Source: Eumeta japonica (taxonomy: Eukaryota > Arthropoda > Insecta > Lepidoptera > Psychidae). From it: a DNA stretch of 64,000 bases. Location of the stretch: the NCBI GenBank assembly GCA_005406025.1, contig BGZK01000852.1:1-64000 (forward strand), written 5' to 3'. Position numbers and translations under genes: made by a program. Within the stretch, counting starts at the first letter, position 1. Each line of letters begins with the position of its first letter. The notes beneath the pieces were generated by a model. It saw nothing but the letters and a program-made list of their open reading frames with translations, was not told the origin of the DNA and searched no databases. Of this stretch, positions 11,046 to 26,000 are shown piece after piece.

Positions 11046-14000
11046 GTCGGTATTATTTGTTGAAATATTTGTTCTAAAGTGGCTTAACAATCTGGATGTT
11101 GTATATATTGTTGCAGGTATAAATAACCTCATTGGAACTAAAAGAAAATCATTTGATACTGCTAACACCACACCAGATAAACGAAAAAAAACAGAACCTA
11201 CCCCATCTGTGACTCCTTCTTCCCCATGGGAGGCAAAACGTTTAAAAATTGATTTAATTGCTGCAAAAGCTCAAGTACTCTTTTGAATTTACATTAGCCT
11301 TATGTCGTGTGTTCTTTCTTCTTAACTTTATTATTTGGTTTATTGTTTTCAAACAGATAGCTAAATTGGAAGCACGTGTTAACCATCAACATACAATACG
11401 TAAGGAAATGCAGATTTTGTTTGAAGAAGAAAAAACATCATTGGAAGAACAACACAAAAGAGATGAGCGTTCTTTGTCAGACATAGAAGATCGTTTGCAG
11501 GTGGTGCGGCGAAGGGAACAGGATCTTAAAGATGAACTTGCTGAGGTAATTCAAATATGAAATTCATTGTTAACTTAAGAATAGAATTTTCACTAGGGAT
11601 TTCTAATGAAAAATAATTAAATACTTTGTGGAAGTCGGAAAAAAGTAAGGAAGTTAATCATAAACTCATATGATTAATGCGTAACAACAAAAAAAACTGA
11701 TGTAGGTATAATGAATATACTTGATCTAAGTCAATACAATTTTTCTTCAACCAATGCTTACCACTAAATGAACTATAAACCCAATTAATTATAGAAAAAT
11801 ACTAAAAGACTTGAAAGGAAACATCCACTGAGCAGACTTCCTTTTAGTTTCGGGATTCTAACAGTAAATCTCGCTTTCGTCACCTGTACCTATTTGTCAT
11901 ATGGCTTTTAAGTCACCATTGGCAAATCTCCATCATTTTGTGGCACTGATTAAAATGATGGAGTTTTTGAGCTTCAGTCTAATTATGAGGTATCCATCGA
12001 GTACAGCTTCCTGATCTCTAAATGTTTGTGAAGGATTTTGTGTACTTAACTCAAACTGATGCCTAAACTTTTCTGAATCTGCTGGTGGGCCACTTTTTGT
12101 CAGTATCTATCATGAGCCACACAGCATTAATCTTGTCTTCAGTCGCTGTCATAAATGGACATCCCTTACATAGATCGTTAGAATAGTGAGACCACATTTG
12201 AACTCGTTAAACAGTGGCAGGGAATCAAGCTTCATCATGAAAGGCTAATCGAAGTCTGTTTTAACTTTCTTGTTGGCTTAAATGGAACAAAGTCATAGAA
12301 AATCATTGTACTAAAATTTTCTTGTGTTGAAATCACGTTGACATTAGACAAGCAATATTTTTGCTGCTAATTTGTAAAAACAAATGAATGGTGAATGCAA
12401 TATTCATAATAAGGTTGGTGAAGAATTCCATTTTTTTTTTAATTTAAAGGGTTTAGCTATCCTTTCATGGGCAAACTGCCTCCGATAGGAACTTATATCG
12501 TAACCCATGTTATATTGTAGAGGGTACTTTTTATTACTTAATCGTTGTCGTTATTAAGAGTGGGTATAATGCTGTATAGAGTGTATCATTGTATGGAAGG
12601 CAAACTAAACCAACTAAAGCCAAGTGATTTCGACGCTTTAGGGAGTTTGTCATTAAATCAAGTGATGTTCATGGAGTTTACACTGTATATATTGTTCAAA
12701 GTGGTAATTCAATTCGATCTGATAGAAAGCAATAAAAAATAATTTATTTGCATTTTTTTACTATTTATATTTAGGCTTGGGTCATGGAAATTTATATAAA
12801 ATAAACTGTAAAGTGTACCATAAACACTGGATTTGTTTTATTTTTCTAGCTTTAAAATCAACAGAGACATATTACTTTGAAAAAACTCATCTCCGAACAC
12901 TTTTTTCAAATAGTTCTTCAATTAACTAAGATATAGAGCTAATATCTACTCGAAACTCTTAGTACCCTCTACAATATAGGTTCCTATTGCCTATGGAAAT
13001 ATATCTAAACCCTTTTTTTTTATTTCACAGTTTCTAAGTGGTCAGTTTTAAAAATTTCAAGTGTCACCTACATAATTGCCTACCTCCCACCCTAAATTAC
13101 CTACCTCTCTAAATTATGACCAAAACTGTCACATACAGACATTCTTAAAAATCAGAATTGTTTTAATAAACTATAATAAAAAGTGTAATAATAAAACCTT
13201 TCATAAATCTTAATATTGACAATGTATAAATAATAATTTCTGATATACTCTGATACGAACAAAACAATTGTTCAACTCAAGTTTTTACTTTGCTTTTTTT
13301 TTCAAGTTAGTCTATTTTACTTATTCATTAAATGAACTTTCATTACAAAATTCTTACCAGGTTCAGAAATTTGAGATGGGTAGATCGTTATAAACTTTAG
13401 TTGGATAGATAGGTATTTTTGTTATATATTGGAGTTCATATGTAAATTCTAGTTTATATTTTATTTGTATTTTTTCCTAATATTAGTTTTTTGTATGGCA
13501 ATTTTTAGCATATTATACTAATATATCTTTTCTCAAGTTAAAATTTGTGGATCATTTCTTTTTGTTTAAATTTTTTTCTTATTTCACAAGGAAGAGATAA
13601 TTGTTAAGCAATTACTTTTTGAGTAATAAGGAAGATGTATTTAAAAGCATACACTCTCATAATCTCTTTATTTTAGGCCCAGTCTGGGTTGGAGACTGAT
13701 AATGATCATGTGCATGAATTGAGTGGTTAAATTTGAGTTAAAAACTCATTGATGTATTCATTTGTGGTTAGAATTGAATCAGGCACCTTCTGATTAGAAG
13801 GTATTTTTAACTTCTCAGCCGCCACCATTTGAAGCATTTAGAGAATGTTATTATAAAACAAACATATTGATTAAAAAATGTTATTTTTATTTAAGACAGT
13901 ACCAAAAGTATGTTATATTTGGAAACTAATCAATTTACAGGTACAAAAAACGTACAGTGACAATAAATTAAAATGGGATAAAGAAAAAGCTGAGTTCCAG

Positions 14001-17000
14001 AAACAAATAGCAGATCTTAAAGATCAACTTTTAGAGGCAAATGTGAGCACTAAAGACCAAATTTCAGAAATGGAAAGAGATATGGAGGAACTGCTTCAGG
14101 TCAGTTGAAAAGTTACCTTAAGTTTTTTGTAAATGACCTTAGAGTATTTGGTTATTTAAATTAAGGATACTAGTTATTTTTAGAGAACAAAACCATCAAT
14201 TTTGGAATGATGAAATTCAGCAATTCATTGTATGAATTAAAGAAATTATCATCTATAATTTTGAGAGGGCCTATTCAAATTTTTTGAACTGCTAATAATA
14301 TTTTTTGTAAAATTGGGTGTAAAAAAGACAGAAGCATCTTTTAACTCTGAACTGTAACATAAACTTTTATTCATTTACAATTTTATTCTATATGCAGAAA
14401 GTCAAAATAAAACTCAAAAAAAATTTTTTTTAGTTAATTAAAATAAATTATGATTAGATAGTAGTTATGATAAGATTGATCAATTTTATTAACACCAAAG
14501 ATAATACAGATGAATTAAGTTTGTATTAATATGAAGTAGATGGCATAGGTATTAATTTCAGAAAGTTATTTTGACTGAGTGTTAAGTAATTAAATATACT
14601 GGATGTCCCAGAACTCAATTTCAAGCTGAAACGGGGTGACAGGATTGATCGTAACCATCATGAGAAAAATCAGAAAAAAAAATCTATCCCATGCAGTTTG
14701 AAAATTATGGGCATTTTAAGAAAAACCTAGAAATTTGGTCAAACTGTAACCATTTTTCGGTTATTGTGGTTAATTTTTATTATTTTTGTTTATTTAAACT
14801 TTGGGACCGTAACATATCTGAATGACAGTCAAAAATAATGACACAATTGCCCCAAGTTTCCTAGAATTAAGACTAATTTATTAAACTATGACTTTAAAAT
14901 TTTCAAAATTTGTCGAATTTGAAAGGCCCTCCTTTAAAAAAATGTACTAGAGTGCCTTGGCAAGTGCCATTAAAAGTTGGTGCATTTAATCAGGAATCTA
15001 AAATGGTACAATACTTGTTAGTTTCATACTGCAAAAAATGAGTAAAAAAGTAAAAACCTCAAGGTACCCTCAAGTTACCAAGTTTATGTAACCATTTTTT
15101 GTAAATGGTGATTCATCTGACCAGAGAATTTTTTGGATGAATTGGGGATTTTCGTAGTGCTTCTGTAGCATTGTTCTACAAAATGAAATCCTTTCAGGAT
15201 AATCTCAAGGGAGAAGACTTTGAACTCGTTGTACGTGAAACGGATGCGTTTCGGCTCTTTGTAAAATACGATGTGCTGTGCTTTTGGGTATTCCCGTTCT
15301 TTCTTCAATTCCACGAACAGAAATACTTGGGTCATCTGCGACCTTTTGCAACACTTCTTCCTCATAAGGAAAGCTAGGTCTACCTCCAGCCCGTATTTGA
15401 TTCGGGAAATGGCCACCATTCGTAAGTGAACGGTGCCCATTAACAAACACTCGGTGATCCGGATAGCGCTCTAAATTTGGATATCTTTCATGATAAAGTC
15501 TAGCGGCGGCACTTGCGTTGCATCTGCATTCCCCATAAATGAGGTGCATGTTCTCATATTCTTGTGAAGTGTAGCGCGAATATTATTGTAACAGATAAAG
15601 TAAAACTGAATTTGTTTCTATTTTAATGATTACATAGTAAGATAAGTATTCTTGCTGTGCTTGTTTTGTGTTGTGACACTTTGGTTTTATAATAAATTCA
15701 ACTTTTATAATGTGTTTTTATAGACACACATTTCTTAGGAATTCAACATGTTTGTATTTAATTTATAATTTAACAGGCGTATCAAGGAGCTCAATCAGAG
15801 GTTGAAATGTTAAAAACAGAAATAGCTAAATTAACACCTAAAGCTGAACAATGTACAACCCTCAAAAACCAACTTGATAAACAAACGTTTGAGGTGCAAC
15901 AACTGAGCAACAAACTGAAAGAGTTAGAATATGAAAAGGATTCTTATAAAGATTGGCAGCAACAAGCAAAGGTGGAGTATTTAAAAAAAATCATTTTGTT
16001 ATTTTAATAGCTTTTAGTTTGAGTTATTGTATTAAATGAAAACTTTTTGTACAATGAAATTTATCCTCAAAATGTATTATCAGTTTAGGGGTTCATATTT
16101 ACCTTATTTATTAGATTTATATTATGGCCAACTTAGCTGCAGTACAAAAAAAAACTGTATTAGTGAGATACCATGTTCTCAGAATATAGACTTGAAGTAG
16201 CAGCATTAGCTGTTATGTTTCGTCAAGTACAGTACTACACAAGAAAATTTGCCGCTGTGAAGTTAGTCACGAAGGCGTCGTAATGGCGTAAAATAGGAAC
16301 GCGGGGGAGAAGAAGGAAGGGTTGGAAAGTTTCGTGCATTGAACTGTGACAGTGCCGGTGGCCATCTCTTCCCTCTATCAGCCCACTTCCTTTTCGTAAA
16401 TTTCGTATTCATTCTCAATGGTAATGCGCTGATGTTTCCATTAGGGTTTCAAGTGTCTCTAATTTTAATTCTATACTGATCGCAACCTATTGCCGATACT
16501 AGTCTTCCTTGGATATTGCTGTTAATAACAACCAACTACCATAGCAATTCTTTTTTTTATTAAAAGTAGGTATTTTATATTCTATTTCTGTACATAATTG
16601 AAGTATATACAAAATTGAATTGCAATTGGCCCAGTTGTTTGAGCCCAATTAAATAACAAACATTTTTAATTTTTTTTATTGCAGATCAAGAGGCAAATGA
16701 GCATGTGAGCTATGAAAAAGCAGGTGGTGGTCCCCACTGCATAAGCAGTGGGGATACCTATACCTATAAAGTTATCCGCAACTCCAGAGTCACCGGTGTG
16801 TTGCCGGCCTCTTAGGTAGGAATAGGAGATCTGATGGAAGGGAGAGTGTGCTGATGGGCAGGGGAAGGAGGTTGTTGGATGAAGGAGTGGGTGATGGAAG
16901 GAGTGAGCCATCGAAACTTTCAGTCATTGGATGAAAGGCAACAGCGTAGGCTGTTACTTCACATCTATCTATGAGAATGTGGTATTACACAAGGCGAGCC

Positions 17001-20000
17001 TACCCATTTTCATAATTTTGCTAAATTGATTGAACAAACTTGTTTTCATATTTGCAATATTATTAGCTTGTTTACTGCCTGTTTCTTTGTGCGTAAATTC
17101 AAATGTAGCAACAATTGTTTTCAATCTCGATCCTGTTCTATTTTCATTCTGTTTTGTCTTCTATTTCAATGCAGGTTCTGATGCTGATCTCCATACTCCC
17201 ATGCAAATCTCTTTTATTTTATTGGCGCATTTTTTAAAAACTTGTTCAAATGTTTTTGTACATAAATGAAAAAAGTTGGAGTAAAAAAATTAAAACAAAG
17301 AAAATCAAAAGAAAATATAAACAAAAAAAGTTTGGATGTTTATTCAAACTTTCTTATAAAAAAAGTATCTTGTCTTGTATTCTAGAAAATAATTTGCTTC
17401 TATCCAAAATTTGATTACATTCCATTTAACTTTTTCAGAGATTAGTTCACACTAATGGGCAGGTCAATATAATATGTAGCCTTGCATTTGCACATTTGCA
17501 TGATTTCTTATCCCATATTTCATCAAAATTGTACAAACCCTTATTTAGTTGAGTACATATAGACAGTATGTACATACATATGTTGGATATACCATATGTA
17601 CATTAATATTACAGACAGCACAAAAACGATTAGCAAATATGGCTGAAATGGAGAAAGAAATAAATAGACTGCGTACAACTGAGAGATCCTTGAGAGATGT
17701 GGTTTGCAATAAATTGCTATTGGAAGAACAGGTGCATTCATTATCTACGAGATTGGAGTCATTACAGCCTGTGCAACAAGAACTGCATGATGCAAAGGTA
17801 CTCATAAAAAGAAATATGTCATAAAAGGGTAAAAGATATGCTTTTCGATGCTATAAAACGACAAAGTAATTCATATTACATTAAAACAGACATGTTTGAT
17901 ATAGATATATGTTATTCTCTGTTCTATAATTTATAAAATATATTTAAACTGCTCTAGTGGTAGAGAGAAAATAATTTTTATTTGTTTTTCATGTTTACCA
18001 TTTTAGAATTTTTGTTTTTGACAAATGAAAATTTTAATAATTTCAGGTTAAGGTAGCTCAATTGGAGGCTGATTTGGAAGAGTGGGTTAGCGTAGGTCGT
18101 AGCCGTGGTGCAACTGAGCCGCGGGCCTTAGCTGCCGCTTTGGATGCGGCGCTACAGAAAGAATTACTGTCAGTTACAGAATGCACGCAAGCGCAATCAC
18201 AATTAGCACAACTCACAGAGGTAATTAGATAAAGCAATTAGTTAATATTTTGGATTATCACTTGTGTGGTTTATAAACAACGTGGAAAAGTGGGTATATT
18301 TCTTTCTTTTTATGAGTCATATGTACAAGTTAATTTTAGCTAATCGCTTTTGCCTTTCCAGGCATACAAATCTGAATATGGTCCTATTCTAAAATCTTCT
18401 ACCGGCATATATGCATGGCATGCCTACAGTGTATTTAACACAAAATAGTTACATGCTTATCCCTCGTTTGAACTACCTATTCGCCAATAGTAAGAAGGAC
18501 ATTAAAGAAAGGACACAAATTCATTTATCTTTCCAAACAGTATACATGCCCTATATCTAAATTCATTGGTACGAAACGAATTGAGTGTGGTTTCATACGC
18601 ACTCCTTTCTTCTCAACTCTTGTTATTGGGTCAAATCTTTTTCACCACAATGCAGAGGCATACCCTCTCATGATATTTTTATTTTACATTGAGCCGTAGA
18701 ATCTTAGACCTTTCATACTGACCCAATGTGAGTGGAGGTTGTTCTATTTATTATACCTTCATTTATTAATTGTTATAATTAGCTTTTCAAAGATAATTCT
18801 AATTAAGTGTTCTCAATAAGCGCCAGTTCCTATATAATTTTTGGATTTCTAGGACATGAATCTTGAAAATTAAAGTAGAAAAGCAAACTGCAAATAACTT
18901 TGAAGCTGTATAGATACTTAAAAATGGCACAAAAAATTGTCTAAGTAATGGCATCTGATTGCCTTTACTTTTGGTTAACATGAGCTTAAACATTAATATT
19001 TTTAATGTGTTTCCCACTCTGCTTATTAATATTTTTTTGTTATGTCCTCACTTATTCATGAAATGTTCTAGGAAATGGCCACAATCAAGTATGAACGTGA
19101 TAAGGCCACAACAAAACTCAACGACTTGCAGACAGTGCGCAAAAATCAGGAAAGCTTAATACACAGATTCCAGAAAAGACTATTACTAGTTACTAGAGAA
19201 AGAGATAGCTACAGGTATTTCTATGATGTAGACAAAAAGTTATAAAGTTATATGGAAATAGATCTCTATAAATTTTAAATAATTTTAATTTTACTTGTTG
19301 CTGTGTTTGTTTGAAATGGGAGTTGTCTTAAACAATTTTTCAAAGAAGACTTTATTTATCATAATTTTTATGCTGAAAATGTCTCATATTTAGGCAGTTT
19401 ATAAAAAATGTTAATTTACAATTTTGTTGAATATGAAGAAAAAAATAACAATACTTTATTTATAATTCTGATTAGAATGCCATGGTTGTAGAAGAGGAAA
19501 AAACAAATAATAAGGACATTTTTTTGATAATTTAAGAAATGTTTTGGCATATTCCATACCTTATATATATATATATATATAATAATCATTGTATATAATT
19601 AGCTCTATGTAATTGTAAAATGCAACTTTTGCGAAATGGACCTTGCAATTATTAGCTTTTGCATTTAAAAATTAATCTATACAATATGAAGGACTTAGTA
19701 AATCCAATTCGTAAATGCATATTTGTAGTTCAATGACAATGAGGCAATAATATTTCAGGATGTTCTTGTAATTTTGTGACATGATTCTTGTTCGATATTA
19801 ACTGAATAAAAATATTTTTAATAGTCTTATGTGGTGTTAGAATAAAGTCTAAAATTATTGTTAATAAATTGGCTATTGAGAATCACTATTTTGTGCCAAG
19901 TTTTTATAATCTCACAGTAAGATCTCCTATTTCCATAATCTTACTTTGTAGATTGATTGCCATCTTAAGCTTTCCGCACTACTTTAGGATGGGTTGGGGG

Positions 20001-22957
20001 CTTTTAAGAATTATGTCCCCAATGTGATGACAATGTCCGAGATGGACGTCTTAACATGTTCTTTAAGGCACAAAGCAAGTAATTCAATTTAACTTGTATT
20101 AAAAATTCAATTCATGTTCTCAGAAATCGAACATTTTATTTTCTGATTTGAAAGGACCGCGTTGATAACTCAGTCACACATTGCTATTATGGAAAAAATA
20201 ACTAATGGTTTAAATGGCATATGTATTTTATAGTTGTATTTAATAGAAATAGTTTCATGAAGTGGAGTGCTTTCATAAAAGTCTAGACATGCGGGATTAT
20301 TTTCTCAGGTCGAGGCCGAAAGATATACTTAAAGTTTATTATTTTCTAGACATATATAATTTTCAAAGTGTGTAAAATCTGCTCTAGCGTACTTCTAAAA
20401 TTGGAAGTATTCACAACTGGATAATAGCAAAAAAAAATAGTAATTTAATATTAGAAGTAGCAACAACTAGGAGCGTTCAATCTTTGTTCTGGTTGTGTGG
20501 TAGGATAATTGCAATAGAAATAACTAAGTGGGCTTTAGAATTAATAATGATAGAATTGAAACAAAATTTTTATTACTAACTTACTAATATATTTACAAAT
20601 CGATTGCTGTGCACAAACTCTTTAAAGATTGATAAGTACAAGAGATACAACTGATCACATTATAAATTTTAACAATGCAGTAGAATTGATCTTCATTGAT
20701 AACATGGTTTCAAATATTCTTTGAGTTTACTTTTGGCATAAATATTGCCTATAAATTAGCTTGTAAATAAATAATTTTTACAGACAGCAGTTGGATTATT
20801 ATGAGAAGGAGCTAACAGTGACCTTGTGCGGCGAAGTCGGCGCCGGTAGCGCAAGTCTATTGGCCGCGCGCGTCGAACAGCTCGAGAAAGCTTTGCAAGG
20901 CTACCGAGACTTACTGGATAAACATGATAATGAAAATAACAGCAAAGGTAATTTTACCCATATTTTTCTTATATCATATCTGGGGGGCAAATGAGCATGC
21001 CAGCCACCAAAAAGCAGATGCCACCCCGTTGTCCATGGCCACTAGGAATCCCAGAGGAGTCGCCATTGCGTCGCCGGCCTCTTGGGTAGAAATAGGATAT
21101 TTTATGGAGGGTGCGATGGATTAGGAATTGGGATTATGGAGGAGTAGAGAGTGGGCCACCGGGACTTTTTATTTTATGAAAATAGTTAACATATTCTACT
21201 TAAACATCTAGAAAAATGTATCCTTTGACTACAAGTACTGGAAAAACTAAAAAAAAAAAATGTTTTTAATTTATGTAATTTATTTAATATCTTTTTACAT
21301 AGTACCTAATGATTGCAATGTCAAGAGTGAAAAAAGAGTATAGTTGAATAAACTGTCTACAGATTATAGATTATGAAAATTGCTACATAATTTCATATGT
21401 ATTTCCTAAACAGATAGAATTTACAAGATTTTCTATGGGTATTACCTCTATCCCTACATAGTTCTTTTGTTTTTCCGACACATGTCAATCAATTCATTCA
21501 TTTTCATTGCAAATTGCTAATCAAAACATTTAGGGCAGTTTCATTTGATATTAAAAATGAAAATTGAACACAACTTTTATTTATTTACAAATTTATTTGA
21601 ATATCCTAAACAAGCTACTTTAGTATCCCTCATTCGAAATGAAATTTAAAATGAATTGAATTGAAAATAAATTAAATTAAGACATGCAGGATTATGATTT
21701 AATGTTTGTGTAAAAAATTAAAATTCTTGTAAAACAATTTTTTATCATTTTCTATATATTGCTTTTAGCTCTAGAATTACTGCGAGTTGAAGTGTCAAAA
21801 TGGCGCGATGAAGCAGAGTCAGCACGTCGCGACGTAAATAAACTTCGTACTCAAAGAGATAACTTGCAAGCTCAAATTGAACGCCTAATAGGTGCTTCTA
21901 CGAAGGTGAAATAGATTATATTTTTTGTAATAAATTTAATAAATAATAAATAGAAGTTGTGATGAAAATGTATTTTTTTTTCTGCTTATTTTTAACATAT
22001 GTATGTATATGTGATTTTCTAACACATAATTTTGATATTGCAATTATATTGCAATATTAATTCAATGTTGAAATATAGTTATTATAAGTTACAGTCAAGG
22101 AGTTGAACATGCAGTAATTTGTATGTTCAACTTCTTAACTGTAACTTATTTATTAATTATAAAGCCAAAGTAATTTCTTGTCACACTAATGGTTTAAATC
22201 TGAATTTTATTGTTATTTTTAAAAATATATATTCCTTACCAGGTTTTGCACCTAGCAGATAACCCTGCGGAACAGGCACATAAACAGGTCCAGATGGATC
22301 TTGATGCAGCCCAAGAAGAGGTACATATTTATGCGCCTAAAATATTCATGAACCATTTGATTTTTATAAACTTTTAGGGACAAATATAGAAATGGATAAA
22401 TTGAAATTAATTTATGTCTAGATTTAATATTATATTTATTTCATTTAACTTTTGTGAAACATATTAATCAAATAACTGTATTTGATATCCTTATTTTGCA
22501 AATAGTTGAATAACAGTTATTTATGTGGTATACCAATCACTATAACCAGAGCAAACCTTTTGATCAACTTATTAATGTTTTACATTTTTTATTATTTTAT
22601 GTATATTGTGATATCAAATGCAAATAGATATTTTTTTCTTATTATTCCTATTACCTGCATTAATAAATTTAGTCATATTTTTTATAGTGAATTATTTTAA
22701 GCACTTGGCTAAAAATAAAAGAAAAATTTAACGCAAAACAATATTTTCAATTTAATAACGCAAATAAATTTTTTGTCTTATTTTTTTTATTAAATACCTA
22801 CAGATTAAACGTTTAAAGGCAGTTTTATCGGAAGGCGGGTCACGCCGTCACACTACCGAAGAAGTAGCTACGCTTCGTCAACAAATTGATAGCAGTAAAC
22901 TGAAGTTGCAAAGGTTTGCATTTTATACATTAATTGAGAGAATTTATAGAATCTTTA

Positions 22958-23019
<62 letters not shown>

Positions 23020-26000
23020 TCAATTATCAATTTCCGTGCCTGTCCTGCTGTAGATTCCGATCACGGTTTAATTTGAATTATATGTTTAGTGAATAGTATT
23101 TAGAAATGTTGAATGAAGGCCCGTTTCCCCTTACCATCGTCCCATTTTCGCCTCCATTAAATATCATATCCCTACTCAAGAGACCGTCCTGGTGATGCCT
23201 TTTGGGATTGTGAGTGTTCATAGACGACGTTGATCATCTACTCTGGTGGCTTGCATGTTCGTTTTCTTGTAGAAAATGCTATAAAAATGAATGTGACACT
23301 ATAATGATTTCATGCAACGTATAATAACAATCTATATATTACATATTATAAACATTTCTGAATAATGATAATAAACATTTGAAATTTTTAATATCTTCAA
23401 AACAGCACCACTTCTCAGGTTCAGATTTTATGATTCTCTTTTTTGACACTAAACCAACATATATTATGGAAAACTAAGTCGTTTTGGTCCTTACATATAA
23501 AAATTTGATAATGAATTGATTACAGCGCTATCTATCAGGTTTTAGCATATGAACATGAAGCACTGTTTGGGGGCCAGGGGGACATAAATTAAGTCACAAA
23601 TTTGACCCCCCCCCATCCTTGTCATAGGTGGTCACACGTAAATGAAAACAGCAGTTTTTACATTTTTTTTGTTCAAAATACTTTAAATATTGGACTTAAC
23701 AAAAGACACAACCTTTTTTCGTTTTCGTATTTCGGATTTGACGTCACAAAGCTTTTGACCTGCTCCTTGTCGCGCATTGTAACATTTTTATGACGCCCCC
23801 CGGCCCCCAAAACGTGTGACGTAATTTATGGATGGCCCTTTTCGATAAAAATATTTTAGCAATTTTATTTTGGCTTACTGTTATTGGGTGCTATTGACAA
23901 CCATTGTGTAATGCAGTAACGATGGCTCGATGTGCTTTCCAAAGTATGAAGCTGGTAAGTTAACTCATTAATTAGTTCGTCAGTCGTGATTAGGATTTGA
24001 AGATGGCACTTTTTGTCTAAATATAAAGCTCATTTGCTTAGTAAGTTGGAAGTTATTTTTTAGGCTACAATCAGCATTATGTTACTAATGTTTACATAAT
24101 ATAAAATTCCTTTTCTGATTTTTAGTTCGGCCGATACAAATAAGGAATGTCTTCTGTGCAGTGTTTTGTGAATCCTATTATTTATTGGAACAATATTGTA
24201 TTTTACATCTTTCGGGGCCCCATATATATAAACTGTAACTTAATTTCCTCTTCATGTGATAAGGACAAACGTGATAGTTTAAGATCCAATTTAGAAGCGA
24301 CCTGCACCCATGTGTTTAATGGATGAAAAGTATTTTATATGAAACTTAGTACATTAAAAAATATGTTGCAAATGGGTTAACTAAAAAATTCCTGACCATA
24401 CTACAATTAATTAAAAATTCATAAATGCTTTTTTTTTTTAATGCACTCATTAGTTTAAAGAACAAATTTGTGTTACACAATCCCAAAACAGTGATTTTTG
24501 CTAGTTTATTAAACAGATGTGTAAACTATTAGTATTGACTTATCTGTTTATATAGTTATGTGAACCCAATAGTTATACTAGGAAAAAAATAGACAATCCA
24601 ATGTTTACATATTCTACAGGCTTTATACTTTCGATTGACATAAAAATTTTTAATTAAACTAATGAGTGTAATGTTTTTAAAAAAGGCATTTTCGAATTCA
24701 TAATAAATCGTAAATTTTTAAACAGGAATTTTTTAGCAAGCCCTTTTGTAATATATTTTTTCATTCTAAAATTCATATAAAATACATTTCATCATTTCAT
24801 CATCATTTCATTTTTTTCAATTACTTTTCTCCTTTCCTTGTTTGCTAAGTCGCCTCTTTTCCTCGAGTTTAATGGGTCGATTAAGTAGGATTAGGTTAAA
24901 AGGTCTTAATGGTGGAACCTTAACTGGAGTTATGTTGAACAGCTTGTGTGTTTGCCAAACATATTAGTAGCAAAAGTCTTAAAGTTTTTTTAGAACATAG
25001 TATATGTGTAAACATTTTATTGGTGGTGAATCATGGTCTTAGAAATAGAAAAGTATTAAATTATAGCGTTGACGAAAATTACACTAATATGTGCGAAAAA
25101 CTCAAAGAAATGTAAGCGACAAGAAGAGATAATTTTTAGATCTGATGAACCCAGAAGGAAACCATATTACTATAACCTTAAACCTTTATTTAGAATGCAC
25201 GCATTGAACTCATGACATCTTGACTAATAAAGAGGCGCTGACGTTTTACCAATACGAAATGGATCGGTTTATACAGAGTATGTAATAACATTGGACTAAT
25301 ATTTTAATGATTTTGATTATTGTTAATATGATTTAACCAAATACCACCATCATCAATCACCACTACATACTTTGGATTATACTGAAAACCAGCGTCGCGA
25401 CATCTTTATACATGTATAGATATTTATATGTGCTGCAATTGATGTTGAGTGGAGCTTATTTGGACCAGCAAAACATGTATAAATTATTAAATAGTATGAT
25501 GACTTAGATTTGTTGGTTAACTAAACATTTTATTCATGAATATCAAATTATGTGTTACGCTTTAATCTATACTATAAAAATAATAAACAGTACAAATAAA
25601 TCAATTCATGTGCCCCTAAAAAGAGTTAGGGTAAATGTGGGTATTACTGCGGGTTTTTACTGCAGATATTATGCAGATACTACATAATACTGCAGATTTT
25701 TTAAAATCTGATAGAAAATATATGATTTACGAGTTTTTTAAGTTTAAATTAATTATGATTAGTAACTTAAATTAAAAAAATAATGATTGATTCGTTATTG
25801 TACATATACAACTTTTAATTCAATTTGTTTTTAAATAATTAAAATTGATATGTTATAGAGGTAATGAATTTATGCCTGGTTTGTGAGTTTCTGTGGCAAA
25901 AGTGGTGACACGAATAGGTCTTTTTTTTAATAAATATAAGCTTTATTATACTTGTTTGTTTTATCTAGAATTAAGATTATACTTATTTAAAATCAAAAAT

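Noticed and set aside
12545..12742. 65-codon frame in the 12.4-13.0 kb MITE
   Set aside because: No ATG context, no recognised domain, and it lies inside a short TIR element.
15171..15377. Plus-strand 68-codon frame
   Set aside because: Antisense of the minus-strand transposase relic, which has clear family motifs.
17030..17269. Frame beginning with a signal-peptide-like hydrophobic stretch
   Set aside because: It starts with TTG rather than ATG, is AT-driven hydrophobic sequence in a Mad1 intron, and has no partner exons.
17541..17805. Minus-strand frames opposite Mad1 exon 6
   Set aside because: Antisense shadow of a confidently assigned coding exon.
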